Part shown: piece by piece, positions 50,106 through 63,300 of the stretch
Layout: every line of letters starts with the position of its first letter
How positions within the stretch are numbered: the stretch's first letter is position 1
Source of the DNA: Cucumis sativus
Taxonomy: Eukaryota > Streptophyta > Magnoliopsida > Cucurbitales > Cucurbitaceae
Length of the DNA stretch: 64,000 nucleotides
Assembly: GCF_000004075.3 (NCBI RefSeq)
Contig: NC_026660.2
Span: forward strand, 24,431,498-24,495,497
Reading direction: 5' to 3'
Notes under the pieces: model-generated
The model's input: only the letters and a program-made list of their open reading frames with translations
The model's database searches: none
Told to the model about the DNA's origin: nothing
Position numbers and translations under genes: made by a program

Positions 50106-51210
50106 ATTTGTTAGGATATGCATATAATTGTCAATGACTTTATCCATTGACTATTGTTGTAGAGACATTATTCTACTGTCAATTTTGTTCATAAATTTTT
50201 TTATATTTTGTTTTTGTTAAAAGTGATTTTCATCCGACTCTTTTAAGATGTTAGAGTTAATTCTAATCTAAGTTGTGTTTTAAGGGTGGTTTGAACTTCT
50301 TTTTTTCACCCATTTCTCATTATCAATATATTAGATTTTATAGTTCGGTTTGATTCTATGTACATATATATATATATACATTCATGAAATTTGATTATCA
50401 AACCCACAAATTTTTATGGACATTTGTTATGCATTTAATTATTAGTCTAATTTCAATGTTTCTTATTTAGATTGTATCTAAACTTACTAATATTTATATT
50501 TTATGTTTTCAATTCCGTTCAACAAATTCGATGAATATCTAATTTAAATTTTTATACTAAAATTTATTTTAAATTTTATGATACAAATAGTGAAAATTGG
50601 TATATAGAAAAAAATTGTAATAACTATCATTTGAGTTTGGAAATTTGTAACATTGTCACACACTCTTTCTATTTTGTAAATATGAAAAAAAAAAAAAAGC
50701 AAATCCAACCTAAATGATACACATGATACGTTTAATATAGACTTGATAAAATCAATGTATTTGATATGCTCTCAATACACATGATACACATACTTATATG
50801 CATAAATGTTGAAAATGACAAAATATTGAATGTTTTTAATTAAAAAAAAAAGAGTTATTATAATGTATTATAGTTAGGTTATAATAGTTTAAGTTCCTAT
50901 TAGTTATTGTTTTTAAATCTAATTTTTTAGACCGAGCAGAAGAAACCATACAAATAGCATTATATATATATATATTCAAATGGACTGGTTTGGTGGAGGC
51001 CCGTGACAAACACCATCTCGTGTAATGAGACATTGTAGCCCAAAATAATATACAAAACAAAAGGTACCTCACACTATTTTTCTTTTTCTTTTTCTTTCTT
51101 GGAGAACAAAAAAACAAACACTTCACTCGCAAACTTTTTATTAGTATTTTTGTAAATAGTTTCGCAACACATTTCTGATTTATAATAATTTTTCTTAAAA
51201 ACAATAGTTT

Positions 51211-51241
<31 letters not shown>

Positions 51242-51557
51242 GGTTTAACTAAAAATCATATTAAAAATTACTCCTTTAGAATATAGTTAATCTTTTTAGA
51301 ATTTTTTTCTTAAAAAATCAGGGAAATAATTTTACCCACTGGGAATTTCGATCTCCAAACTCTATTCTTACGAAAAAAAATTAAATGAGAAAGGTAAAAT
51401 TAGTTAAAATTTGTCGGGAAAAGAAAAATCTCAACTTACCCAAATATCCTTCACAGATTCGTCGGATCCAACCCTTTCTTGTTTCTCACTTCTCACTTCC
51501 CACTTCCCACTTCACATCCTTTTTTTTTTTTTACTCCAAACCAAACCTTCTTCATCA
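50106..51557. other. Intergenic and leader DNA, no gene seen
   Basis: AT-rich spacer with A-runs and an (AT)n tract at 51211-51235. From about 51380 it becomes pyrimidine-rich, with four 'cttc(t/c)cact' style repeats near 51485-51520, typical of a 5' UTR for the next gene. The reading frame of that gene is open upstream to 51411, but the peptide there is low in complexity. Confidence 0.5.
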
Positions 51558-52130
51558 ATGGCGGATATTGACACCCAGATTCGGCAACACCCATCAATCT
51601 CCAAGGAAACAGCTCTCCAAGCTCTCAACACCATTATCCAACTCCATTTCGAGAAGACCCTCGAGAAGAAACGCGCCATAGATCTCCAAAAGAAAGAGCT
51701 TCACAAGCTTTTCCAGCTCTTCTTCATATTCCTCGCTCTCATTTTCTTGACCCAATCTCTTTCCCCTCGCCTCGAATGCCGCCATTGCTGGATCCCCATT
51801 GCTCTTCTCTCCGTTTCCCATCTCAGTTTCTACGTCTCTGTCGCTCAGACCCTCCGTTGCATCAATGGCTTCAAGTACCAGCGCCGTTGCCATAAGCTTA
51901 CTCTGGGTTTCGCTACTGAACGCCTCAGAGAGATGAGGATGAAGATTTCCGCCGCCGTCGATGCAGGGTTTGATGGAGGCGTGACGGATGAGGAATTTGA
52001 GATTCATTATCAGGAACCACCCGAGAGTTATTTGGGTAAGTTTAAAAGGAATTGGGCTCTGCATTTTGGGTTCTTGATCTTCATTTATCTCTTCATGATT
52101 TCTTCCTCTGTTGTTCTTCTCTGTTCTTGA
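51558..52130 (+). CDS. Small plant membrane protein of unknown function
   Basis: A single-exon frame of 190 aa. I do not recognise a named family, though it reads like a conserved plant protein. A helical, charged N-terminal half (residues 15-50, with EKTLEKKRAIDLQKKELHK) could form a coiled coil. Three hydrophobic segments follow at about 50-66, 78-97 and 168-188. Between the second and third lies a basic, Cys-containing stretch (QTLRCINGFKYQRRCHK) and a long soluble loop with ERLREMRMKI and acidic EEFEIHYQEPPE. I chose the ATG at 51558 because it has a good context (caATGgc), starts a sensible soluble N-terminus and follows a UTR-like leader. The Met at 51411 would add a low-complexity extension. 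Codon use is GC-richer than the surroundings, supporting real coding. The antisense frame over it is a shadow. Confidence 0.75.
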   Translation: MADIDTQIRQHPSISKETALQALNTIIQLHFEKTLEKKRAIDLQKKELHKLFQLFFIFLALIFLTQSLSPRLECRHCWIPIALLSVSHLSFYVSVAQTLRCINGFKYQRRCHKLTLGFATERLREMRMKISAAVDAGFDGGVTDEEFEIHYQEPPESYLGKFKRNWALHFGFLIFIYLFMISSSVVLLCS

Positions 52131-55100
52131 TTCTTTATTATTCTTTTTTTTTTTTTTTTTGTGCAAAATTGGAAAAGAAAATCAGCAATTTTTGGATTGG
52201 GATTGTTCATTCTTTGTTGTTTGATTTTACCCCACTTTTAATAGTTGGATTTTCCTTCTTCTTTTTGGCATTTTTATTTTGTTGCTCACTTCACTTATAG
52301 CAACTTATAGCTCGTGCTTGGAAGTTGGAATTGTAGTGAAATCAATTCCAATGTAAATAGTTAAAATTTGATTTTTGGGGTATTTAAACTGATTTTGTGT
52401 TGATAATATTTTCAGAGAAAGTTTAAATTAGAAATGAAGAATGAGAAGTGTATAGTATGAGTAATTTTATTGGGAAGTCAAATTTTAAAAAAAATGGCTA
52501 CATTTCTCAAAATATTGGAGAAAGGGTTAGTCAAAATGATGAAGGTTGAAAAAGAATAGTTGATTGAAATTCCAGTGCTCTATGAATTATATATATTATT
52601 CTATCATATGATGTTTGTTAATGTGAACTTTATGACTTTGAAGAATGCTTTTCAGAGTAAAGGGGGTGTCATTTCAAATTTTCCTTTTTGGTTAAATTTT
52701 CATTTTTAGCTTTTCTCTTTTTATGATTCACCTACAACATTATTCCTCCTCTCCTTTTCTTTTCTTTTTTTTCATTTATTTTTGTTTTAATATTTTATAT
52801 AGTTTTATAACTTTTATCTCACTTTAATTTAATGTTGATTCATGACTACTAGTAGTATACTATATGCTCTCCTACCTTTGAGTCATACCATTTTATTCTA
52901 ATAATTTCAATTAATGTCTCTATTGTTCATAAAATTTGAGAGTATCTTCTCCCTGTTGTAATTTTTGGACTAAAGTTTCTATAGAAAAAAACTTTGAATT
53001 AATTTTTTTTTGTTTATTTAACCAATAATACGAATGAAACTTCACCAAGTGAGTGAGTTATGCTTAGATATCGACTGTGAAAAAATAGTTTGTTCCGATA
53101 ATATTACAACACATTTGAATCATAGGCTACCAACATGGTTTGGCACACAATTCAAAATTTCAAGATACAAAACAATACATTTTTTAATTCAATAATACGT
53201 ATGGAGATAGAGATTTAAATATTTGACTTTTTTTTATTAGCGACGTATATCTTTTATCTTATATTAAAATTAACAACCATTTGTCTAGACTCTAGACGTT
53301 GTATTTTAATTAAACTCTTCAAACAACATTCTTATTCAATCTGATCATTAACAAAAGCATATATGATTGGAAGAATTAGTATGAATGAAAATAGTCCAAT
53401 TCATCTGTTGAATGTGAACACCTTCATTTTTATTAAAAAGAAAAAAAGGAATTTAACTGATTGAGATTTTATGTGGAAATTAAATATGATGGAGTGTGTT
53501 GGATGAATTATTATTGTTTTTATTTTCTTGGATGAATTGATTAATAATGAATGATATGATAATGGCGATCCACTATTTTAATTATAAGCTGCCCACAAAC
53601 TTAGCTTGTATGCCTTTATGAGGCCAACACAAACAAATTATAATAATGATACAGTGAATGTGTTTGTATATAAAAATAGAAATATAATAAATGTGTCCAC
53701 TTTATATTTGTATCTTTAAAGCCGGCCTTAGATATCATAGATTGCCCAAAGTTTTTTTCCATTTCATTTTAATTTATTGATTCTCCATTTACCTACATTT
53801 GCTTCCATTATTCTTCTATTTTCTTAATCATTGTTAAGATCCTTTTTAAATAGAAAAAATAACTATTCAGATGAAAAAAATTAAATTCATTATAAATAAA
53901 TTCATATGAAGTGCAACAGTTTTACAAATAACCCAAAAATTTATATATCACTTCCACTTTTAAAATTGCAAAAACAACAAATTTAAAAAGATATTATGGT
54001 ATGTTATCGTTATACTTGTTAAATTTGCAATATGCAAAATAGTGGTGTTATGAGCTGTATTTTTTTAAATCTTTTTTATTATTTAATGTAATTTTCTTAA
54101 ATATTTTGTCAGGTTTTTATATTTTTTTATAATTTTCTTTATTATTTATTGTGTTTGATCATATTTATTTTTTAAATATGATTGAAAACACTCTTACAAG
54201 GAAAAGTAGAGGTTAAAAAATAGAGAAATTGCATTAGATAAATCCTTTTATAAAAAAGCAACTCATAACATTTTTTTTTTTTTTGCATATTGCAAATATA
54301 AAAATTATGACAAGTAATTAGATATATTAAACGGCTACCTAAAGACTATCAGACAACTATCAAAGGATTATGCGATGACTATCCACTTTTAAAGTTGCTA
54401 TTTTTACAATTTAAAAAAATACAGTGACATGATCCTTATTATTATTATTTTGCTATTTTTATAAACACTCCTAAAAAATAACGGTGAAAGAGTTGGAAAA
54501 CTCATAAATAATAATAAAATTAAAATACTATTTTAATACATGTTGATTTTGACATAAATTACCTTTCAACAAAATTACCTTTCACCATAGATAGAAAAAT
54601 TATATGATACTATTTATATAATTTGTACCCACAACTCATATTTAAGTTAACTTTCAAATACAACAAAATCAATTAAAATATTTAGATAAATTTATCATAA
54701 ATAGAAATATAAAATTTATTTAAATCTTTAAAATATTTTAAACAGTTTTACCTTCAAATACAAAAGTTGAAAACATAAATACTAACATAAACACTCCAAA
54801 GTTTTTGGTACTCTTAAAGTTGAAAGATAGAAGTATGAAGTTATGTGAAGAAGTTATGAGAGTTAGATGAGATGGTAGAGGATAATGTAAATTAATTTTG
54901 TATTTATTCATTTACTTCTTTTGATGAATAAAATTTAGAGCTTGTTGGTAACTGAAAACAAAAGAAAAAAAATATAGGTGTAAAGGAAAATTACGCATCC
55001 CAAAATAATTGTGACAAACCCAATTAATTGAATCTTGGATTAGCACAAATAAATGGAAAAAGATTGGTCCAACTAGGGTATGAACTTCATTAATACTCTA

Positions 55101-55700
55101 AACTCTGTTAGTACAAGAAATTGTGTTGCACAAATCATCAAAATCTTAACTTCATACAACTACACCCAAACATTTTTTGATTGTAAATATGTAAAGCAAA
55201 ACTTGTTGTATTGTATGTATCTTTTATTTGGACCTAGATCTTGATTTTACTTATAAAAAACGAATAAAGTTAATCATAATTCCGTATTTACATGATATCG
55301 TTTTGTGAAAATAAAATTGATTTTTGGTGTGTCCAAATATTTTGTTTTCCCATAAGCCAACCTGTAATATGTAAACATTACAGAACACAACAAAAGCCAT
55401 TGCTGAAAATGATATAATAATATTCCCAAAACGGATCCCTCTCTTTCTCTCACATTTTATTCCTCTCCCTTGTTCTTGTCACCCAGTACTACTTCTTATT
55501 AATAAATAAATAACATTTTTTTTTATTTTTCGAATAAAATAAACAAACAAATTACGACAGGCTGTGAGTATACATTTTTATTTATATTTTTTTGTAGACA
55601 TTACAATCGTTCTAAGCATAAATAATGTAATGTTGTTGAGTATTTGTTTTGTTTTTATTAATAACTTTTTTTTTTTTAAATTGCAATTTCGTTGTTTGTG
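52131..55700. other. Intergenic, no gene seen
   Basis: The first ~200 bases are T-rich 3' UTR. The rest is AT-rich with no credible coding frame on either strand. Around 53990-54300 and 54290-54420 there are words such as 'ttgcaatatgcaaa' and 'ctatcagacaactatcaaagg' that look like fragments of dispersed repeats. Confidence 0.45.
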
Positions 55701-55701
55701 A

Positions 55702-55842
55702 CCAATTGTCCCAATCCCAAATTGCCGAAAATCCCTCTTTATAAATTATTAAACCCATCTTCTCTCTGTTTCTCACTTTCGTTCATTCATTCATTCATTC
55801 ATTCACACACACACACACACAACAGCAACAGCAAAAGAAAAG
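55702..55842 (+). promoter_or_regulatory. Promoter and leader of the MGACATK gene
   Basis: Two CCAAT motifs lie near 55702 and 55710, and a TATA box (TTTATAAAT) at 55738-55746, which would start transcription near 55775. The leader carries a (CATT)n tract followed by an (AC)n tract (55782-55821) immediately before the start codon. Confidence 0.6.
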
Positions 55843-58790
55843 ATGGGAGCTTGTGCCACAAAGCCAAAGGATCTGAAGGCGGAGTCCGGCGACGCTCCGG
55901 AGGAGTTGCCGGCCGAAACTAAACCGGATCATGTCGGTGATGAAAAGGCGAAGGAGATCGTCGTTGATGATGACAAGGTGGATTCTAAGCCTCCTTCTCT
56001 TACTGATTTGTTCATTCATCAGGTTGTTTTTTTTTAAATAAAAAAAATACTCAATTAATTTAAAATTTTGTTTATTTTTCTTCTTAAAAAAATATTTAAA
56101 TGGGTATTTCAAAATTTTTTTGAAAAAATTAATGTGGGTGTGATTTAATTATTTGAAGATGTGTGTTTGGATGATGAGAAAATTTGAGGAAAATAAAAAT
56201 AAAGAAATGTAGATGAATATATTATTGAAAATGTGTAGTGGGTTGTCTTTTTCCTTTCATTTGGTTTGTTTTTTTTCTTTTAAATTATTTTGTTGGACAT
56301 TTCTGTAGAACAATTAGACACCAAATTTTACTCTCTCTCTCTCTCTCTCTCTGGGGTAAAAGCTGATTAATCATTGACAATAATAGAAAAAGTTGAATTA
56401 TAAATTTAGTTTTCTTTTTAATTGTGTGTTTATACTCAGTTAACTTTAAAATTAGGATCTGATTGGTTGGGCTTTCTTAGACCCAGAATTTAATTTTTTA
56501 TACTTAGGCTTGTTACTTTTAACAAGTTTGAACCATCGTTTACATACCTATTAAACATAAAATTCAGAAGAAAAAAAAATCAATTTATACTTCTTTTTAA
56601 AAAAATTTAAGTATTGTATGAATTAATACAATCAAATTTTATAATTATATCAATTAAACTCATAAGTATAGATTTATAATTGTATCTTAAAATTATATGT
56701 AAAGAGATTATTTTATTTGTACATATGTTTGAAGAAGAGACTTGTTTATGAGAGATTTGATAGAAAAAGTAATTGACTTATACCATGTCCATGTTTATCC
56801 AAACGTATATAATCTAATGAAGAGTAAACTAAATTATCAAAAGTGTACAGCTTATAACTTTTATGGATACAATTTGAAAAATGAACACAAAGTAAAAAGA
56901 ACCAAAAACAAAAACATAAAAACAAATGTAAAATGGATTACCAAAAACAAACATAACTCAATACACCTACAATTTATAGTATCGACGTTTGAAGGTTAAG
57001 AGGTAAAAGTAAATTGTGAAGAAAAGGTTAAAAGAAAGGGGTGTGGAATGGGTTTGGAGTGTTATGAGCAGGAGCAGTGGCAGTAGATGGGGTTGTGGTG
57101 GAAGGGCAAAAAGAAAAAAGAAAAAAAGAGAGAGAGAGAGAGATTCCATAATTTTGTTTTGTTTTCGATTGTTGCTTTCTATAATTTGGTTTCCTGGTTG
57201 TCACCTAATTAAATAAATGCTGGCCTCCTGTTTTTCTTTTTCATCAAACTCCTTTGTCTATTGGGATCTAAATTACATACAGAAAAGCTGCCTTTTACTT
57301 TTAGTACATAGTTTTTTTTATTTAGTTTCATGGATTTGGTCCTTCGTATTGATGTTTATTATTAAATTTAAGTTAAATTCTAAACACTTTCATTCAATTT
57401 TCATCACTAGTAAATTATATTTTAATTTTTTATTCATAATTATTTTTTTTTAAAAAAAAATTAACACCAAGGACAAAAGTGAGTTTGGACTCAGTAGCCC
57501 AATAGCCTTCACTGTTGTTTGGACTCAAGTTGGGCCAGCCCAACATATTCTCTTCCTCACTCTTTAAACTTTGGATAGCTGCAAATTTAACCAAAATAAT
57601 ATTTTAAATTCCGTCGATAGAAGTCTATCATCAATGGTCAATGATTACCCTAAAACTTTTGTTATAGATGAGATATAATTGTAAATATAGTCATTAAATT
57701 AAAAATAATTAAGTATATAACAATATTTAAAAAAAAATTATAAATACAACAAAATTTATTAAAGTTTATCATTAATAGATTATGTTGCAAATATTTATTA
57801 ATAGGCTATAAGAGTCTTTCAACGTAAAAGTCTATCACAAATAAATTTTACTAAATTTTTAAATTTTAAAAATGTTGTTATATGATTAATTATTATTATT
57901 ATAATTACCCATTACAAATCGATTAATTTGGTTGTTTGATTTGTTGCGTGGAATATTGAAGATCATGAATGAAGATTATATCAATTAAAATAATTTATAT
58001 AATAAGTTTTTTTATTGATGTGAACTATGAAATTCAATCTACGAACGATATTGAAATGTGTCTTTTAGTCTCTATCTAATTTTAACAAGTCGTTGCTAGA
58101 TCAATTTTAAAATTCAAAAGTAAAAAATTTGTAAAAAGTTCACAAATCATTTCCCAGTAGTTATCAAAACTAATATTTCAAACAAAAAAAATAAATACTC
58201 TATAAACATAAATAGTAAATAACTAAAAAAAAAACCATAAGGATGGTTGATTTTTAAAATGATTTTGAAGTTTGAAAAATGCTTTTAGATAGTTTCTCAG
58301 TTAATTTTACCATTAGTGATTCAATTGGCATAAACTTATATCCCAGAACTCATGGATGATAGAAATAGTAGTTATAGTATACAATGTCGTCTTTATTTTT
58401 ATTTTTTTCTTTTCACAAGATAATATACATTCTAATTATTTGAATAATATTTGAATTTAAGAAGTTGGATGTCGTTAATGTGAATTCATGCAGAAGGAAG
58501 GTAATAAGGAGAAGACTGAAGATGCAGATCCACCGGAGAAGCAAGAGACCAACCCACCGGAAACTGAAAAGCAAATAAACCCACTACCGGAGGAGAAGCC
58601 GTCTGAAAACAACCCACCGGAGCCAGTAGTTTCGGACTCTGTTACAGAAAACAAAACTGTAACAGAAATGGAAACCCCAGATGAGGCAATCAAAGTGGAA
58701 GTTACCATTGAAAATGATGTTCCTCCGGAGAAGACAGAGTCAGCGGAGAAACCAACTGAAACAGAGAAGGAAGTGAAGGTAACTAATTAG
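55843..58790 (+). CDS. Acidic, probably N-myristoylated disordered protein
   Basis: A two-exon gene: 55843-56022 (60 codons) and 58494-58790, split by a 2.47-kb phase-0 GT-AG intron, giving 158 aa. I do not recognise a named family. The N-terminus MGACATKPK fits a myristoylation signal (Gly2) with a likely palmitoylated Cys4, so membrane anchoring is expected. The rest is Glu/Lys/Pro-rich and predicted disordered. Exon 2 has four spaced PPE motifs (residues 73-75, 81-83, 101-103 and 137-139), three of them in the form (D/N)PPE and one VPPE. The exon-1 end SLTDLFIHQ is the only hydrophobic patch. The stop at 58788 lies in 'gaagtgaaggtaactaattag', and AAG/GTAACT there is also a plausible splice donor, so the true C-terminus could lie in a further exon. 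Confidence 0.72.
56023..58493 (+). other. Long intron of the MGACATK gene
   Basis: The intron has donor CAG/GTTGTT at 56022/56023 and acceptor TTCATGCAG ending at 58493. It contains a (CT)11 tract at 56331-56352, a purine-rich AAAAGAAAAAAAGAG tract near 57105-57140 and a cucurbit-type dispersed repeat near 57610-57860. A GC-richer patch at 57040-57110 and site II-like TGGGCC/GCCCA motifs at about 57495-57545 are also present. No nested gene is evident. Confidence 0.55.
57610..57860. repeat. Dispersed non-coding repeat with gatag/ctatc words
   Basis: It contains 'cgatagaagtctatcatcaatgg', 'gtttatcattaatagattatg' and 'aaaagtctatcacaaat', with AT-rich spacers 'aattaagtatataacaat'. These are the same words as in the repeat at 32880-33060 and at about 63155-63200. 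It lies in the intron of the MGACATK gene. Confidence 0.5.
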
Positions 58791-59929
58791 CAATTGATCA
58801 ATAAATTATTTTCGAAACGAAAATCCCTTCATTAGTTAATTACCAACTGAGGAACCATTATCCAAAAATTGTTTCATTTTCGTCTTCTTTTTTCCTTTTA
58901 GTTGTTATGACTTATGGGGAAAAATGCATACCTTCATCTTTACTTCTCTCTTAACTACTTTTTGTTCTTCTTTATGTTTCTGTCTCTGCTTTCATAGCCC
59001 AAATATTACTTATAAAGATATATATATTATATATAGATATATAATTCAACTTAGTCTCGTCTAATTAGTTAGTCAATGATTTAACATGTATTGAGTTTTT
59101 TTCTTCTTCAAATAACTTAGATTTAACGTCGTATTGAAAGTCGAAACATATGTCATAGTTTGAACTAATATCAGTGGAAGTTAAAACATATGTCATAGTT
59201 TTAACTAATATCATTTGTTTTGATTAACATTATTAAACTTCTCTAAATTTTTAAGATCACAGGTTAGAGAAGTATCAAAATATTAATATAATTAGATTTA
59301 TTCATTTGAAGTAGGTTAATTTAGCACACATATATTCATTTTTTAACTTGTTCTGCAATATAAATGATTGATGTGTATTCCTACATGTTTTAGTTTTTTT
59401 TCTTAGAGTTTAATAGTCGTGGGATAGAGAATTTGAAGAACCGAGTTAAAACTAAATTGACTTTTAGTTAAGATAAACTAATATGGTTAGATTTGGCTTT
59501 AACGTATAATTTTTTACTAGATTTATATCGATGTATAGTTGTAGCATGATAGAAAATAAATATATGTAGACCTAGATTTGAACATTAGTTTTAAATTATC
59601 TAACGTATCACTAATGTACTCTCACCCCTCTTTAAATATATACAACTTCATAAATGACACGATTTAAATAAAATATTGTGAACAAGATAAGCAAATTTAT
59701 TCATAATTTTTAGCAATATATATTTAATTCTAGTTTTCAAACATACTCTAATCCATGCTGATAAGTTATCGTTATACTATGTATAATTTCAAATATATAA
59801 ACACTCAAAATCTTTTACAAAATCTATAGAAAATAAATCTTCATAGCAGAAGCACTCAAGTCTATGAAAGGTAGGATATTAGAATAACTTAAACAATTTG
59901 ACAATCTGAACCACCAAACTCATATTATA

Positions 59930-60046
59930 TAGGTTGGATTGAGTTAGTTTAAAATGTGAGTTTGGTTGGATTGAAAATTTTAATTTTTTTGGATCGAGTT
60001 AGGGATTGAAAAATTCAGATTAACCAAACTCAATCAAACCATAATT

Positions 60047-60097
<51 letters not shown>

Positions 60098-60360
60098 AAA
60101 ATTTGAATTTATGGATATTTGAATTTTCGGATATGTGTATTTATTGATAGGACATGTACAACCATTTTAAACTCTACAAACATTAGAAATAAAAAAAAGA
60201 AAAAGAAATATAATTCGACAACTCAACCCAACCTAACCCATATTTGAAAGGTTGGATTGAATTGAAAATACAATTTCTATTATTTAGATTGCGAATCCAA
60301 CCAACCCAAAAATATAGGTTAGATTGGAAATGTCTCAACCCATTTGCAGTCCTAATAAAA
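59930..60360. repeat. Foldback repeat with (AT)n core
   Basis: Motifs 'ggttggattgagttag' and 'gtttggttggattgaaaat' on the left face complementary 'aactcaacccaacctaaccc' and 'gcgaatccaaccaaccc' on the right. The (AT)n tract at 60050-60094 lies between. Direct copies of 'aggttggattga(g/a)tt' also occur on both sides. This looks like a non-autonomous, hairpin-prone dispersed element; exact ends and any target duplication were not resolved. Confidence 0.5.
60050..60094. repeat. (AT)n microsatellite, ~22 units
   Basis: An uninterrupted alternating AT run of about 45 bases, the longest in the window, at the centre of a foldback repeat. It is likely to be length-polymorphic. Confidence 0.95.
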
Positions 60361-63300
60361 TGGATGTAACGTAGTCTTTTTAAATGCATCTTGACTCTCA
60401 AATAAACTACACATTTTTTTTTAATGCAATATTATTATTTACAATCTTAAAAGAACCCAATAAATGGAGTAGTACTCCTTATGCACTATCAAACTCATTT
60501 TTGAAGGTACGAACAAATTAATGTATCTAAATATATTTTAATAGCTTCTAGAAATAGTTTAAATTCAAGATAAAATAAATGAATAATGTTCTTGTAGACT
60601 TGATATGTGTTATTTGAAAACAAAAATTTTAAATATAAAGTGAAGAAATGTAAGGTATAATAATTGTTCTACATATTATTTATCAAATATGAAGTGTTAT
60701 TAGTAGTGGGAAACACTTCATAGACGATAGTGGATGAAGTCCCATCTTGAAAAAAATGGATAACATTCAATAATTTTTACATAATTTCCTTGTTGGTGCC
60801 ACGAATCAATAATAATGAACCAATAAAAAATCTTCATGATTGGGCTGAAATGGTATATATATATATTATATATATATATATTGTGGATTTTATCTCATAG
60901 TTTTGTACTCTTGTTGGGTGGAAAATAAGAAGAAAAAGTAAAAATTTATGACTATTAATAAGTTACTTCCACTTACAATAGCTTTTGACTATTTCTTTAA
61001 AATACTTTTTGTTTTATTATCAACCCACAATAGAGTCCCATTATTTGTCCAAAACATTTCTTTTTCTACTTTTGCTCCCAATGTGTAGACTTTGCAATTA
61101 TGTTATAATTTCATAAAATGTATTCTTTTTCATATTTATATGTTACAAGTTGTGTCACTTGCAAGTATTTATTTAAATGTTCTTCTTTTAAAAGGAGTAA
61201 TTAAAGAAAAAATGATAAAGTATATATATATATACAGAATTAAAGTTAGAAACTTAAAAGATTTATAAATTGTTTTTGTAAGTTGTGAAACGTATCCGAT
61301 AAATTACTTATATTTTATTATTGAATCAGATATTGTTTTTCAAGATCAATTGTATAAATAAATATACACAAACTATACTATAAAATAAATAAGAAAAAGT
61401 TAAAAGAAATCGTCTAATAAACATTTGTTTTTAAAGTTAACAAATACATTTTATAACTTTTTTTTTTCTTTTTCTTTTTCTTTTATGATTAAGAAGGAAA
61501 ATTGAAAAGGAAAAAAGACTTAAAAATACATATTTTTTGTTTTTTCTTTTAAACATAAAACAAAACAAAAATAGTTATTCGACAAGTTCTAAATTAAAAA
61601 CATTAACAACGATGGATGCACATGATAAATTGAAAAATGGAATCGACCAACTTAACTGAAGTTGATTGATCAAAAAACAAGAGAAATTGGTCAGGATCGA
61701 TTTAAAAAAAATTCAAATCGAGAACTTTAAGAAATTATTTTTAAGTGTTAAAACGATCCAATAAAAACAATCAACTGATCGACTCATATTAATTAATCTT
61801 GAAGTCAATTTGACACTTTACTAAATCAACTATGATCGATTCAAGGTCACTTTTTCAAAAAACAAACTTCAATCGATCAATGATCACCCCTACTAACAAC
61901 TGTAATAAAGTGTTTAAAGTGAGGATAATATATTTAATTATGAATCACACATTGAATATTAGCACACCACACCCCAAAGCCAAGAAGTATAGGATAGGAA
62001 AGTGTAAAATATTGTGATAAGGAAGTCATATATATGAAACATTATTTTAATCTTATCACATTTTTGTGCTAAAGATTTTATTTTATTGTTAGAATTCTCC
62101 ACATATTCCTTTTGATTGGTCTTTTAAATATAAAAGAAAGAACCTTTATTTGAATATAATCTAAAATATCTCAAAAAAAATTTAAAAAAATCAATTGCTA
62201 TCCTTTGAGATGTGTAATTAAAGTTCACAAGACAAGAAGAAAAACAAAATTAGTGGGGGCAAAACTTTGAAAGGTGGAAGAAAAGTTTGGATGTTCCAAT
62301 GAATTAATCAATGTATCTTTTTATTTCTTTTTCTTTAATTTTGATTTATAAGAGATGACACCCATGTTAATTTTTCCAAAAGTTAGTATAACAAACCAAC
62401 CATCAATAAAACATCATTCCATACACAAAATTCATTCTAAAAATAATAATTTATTGATCATAAACTTTATCGAGATACGATTATGTTTTATTATTTATAG
62501 ACTTTTAAGAGTTGAATCTCAATTTTGTTTTATTAAAATAATTTTTTTTAGATTGTGATATATAAAGTAAGTTAATTCTGGTATGTTTTCCTACTCTAAT
62601 TAATAAATAATCTAATTTTGATCAAGTAATAACTTTATTTTTTTAGATTTTTTTTAAAAGATACATTTGGATACGTGGATACACTTAGATCATCAAAGTT
62701 TTGTTTTGTTTTCGAGAAGTTGCTTCGTAGTTTTCTACCTAAACATTGACATTAAAGTTTTGTTCTTCCCTTTCTTTTTTGGACACATGAATGAAGCGTT
62801 TGTGATTTTATTGACTACACATTAAAAAGTTGAATAAATTTAGGCCATTCCTTTGAACTTTCAAAAAAGTGAGGATGAGCACTGTCGGGTTCGTAAGTCC
62901 CAAAATTTTTCCACTCTCAATTATTTGTTTAAAAGTGAATGAAACTTATCTCTCCAAGTATGTTGGTTTGGATTTACTAAAAAAATATATTTCAAAAAAC
63001 TTATGTTTATTAAAATTGTTAGTTAAATCAAACCTATGCTAATTATATCTACTAGTTATATAGACAAACTCATTAAAGATTAAAGATGGTGCAACGTGTC
63101 ATGTGTCCTTGCTTAAAAGTTAATACATCAAAGTGACATTTTTAAATATAACAAAATTGTAAATCTATTACTAATAGACTTCTATCAACGTTTCTCTCCT
63201 CGTGATATTGATAAACAATAATAGTAATATATCTTAGATTAATTTGAAAACACGATAGTCTCATTTATAATAAGTCTCTACGTGAAAACTGCCCGACATA

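Noticed and set aside
51594..52166. 190-aa minus-strand frame opposite the small membrane protein gene
   Set aside because: Antisense shadow. The plus strand has the UTR-like leader, good start context and membrane helices.
57016..57216. 66-aa frame in the GC-richer patch of the MGACATK intron
   Set aside because: Lys/Arg/Glu run encoded by a purine repeat, with no motif or promoter.
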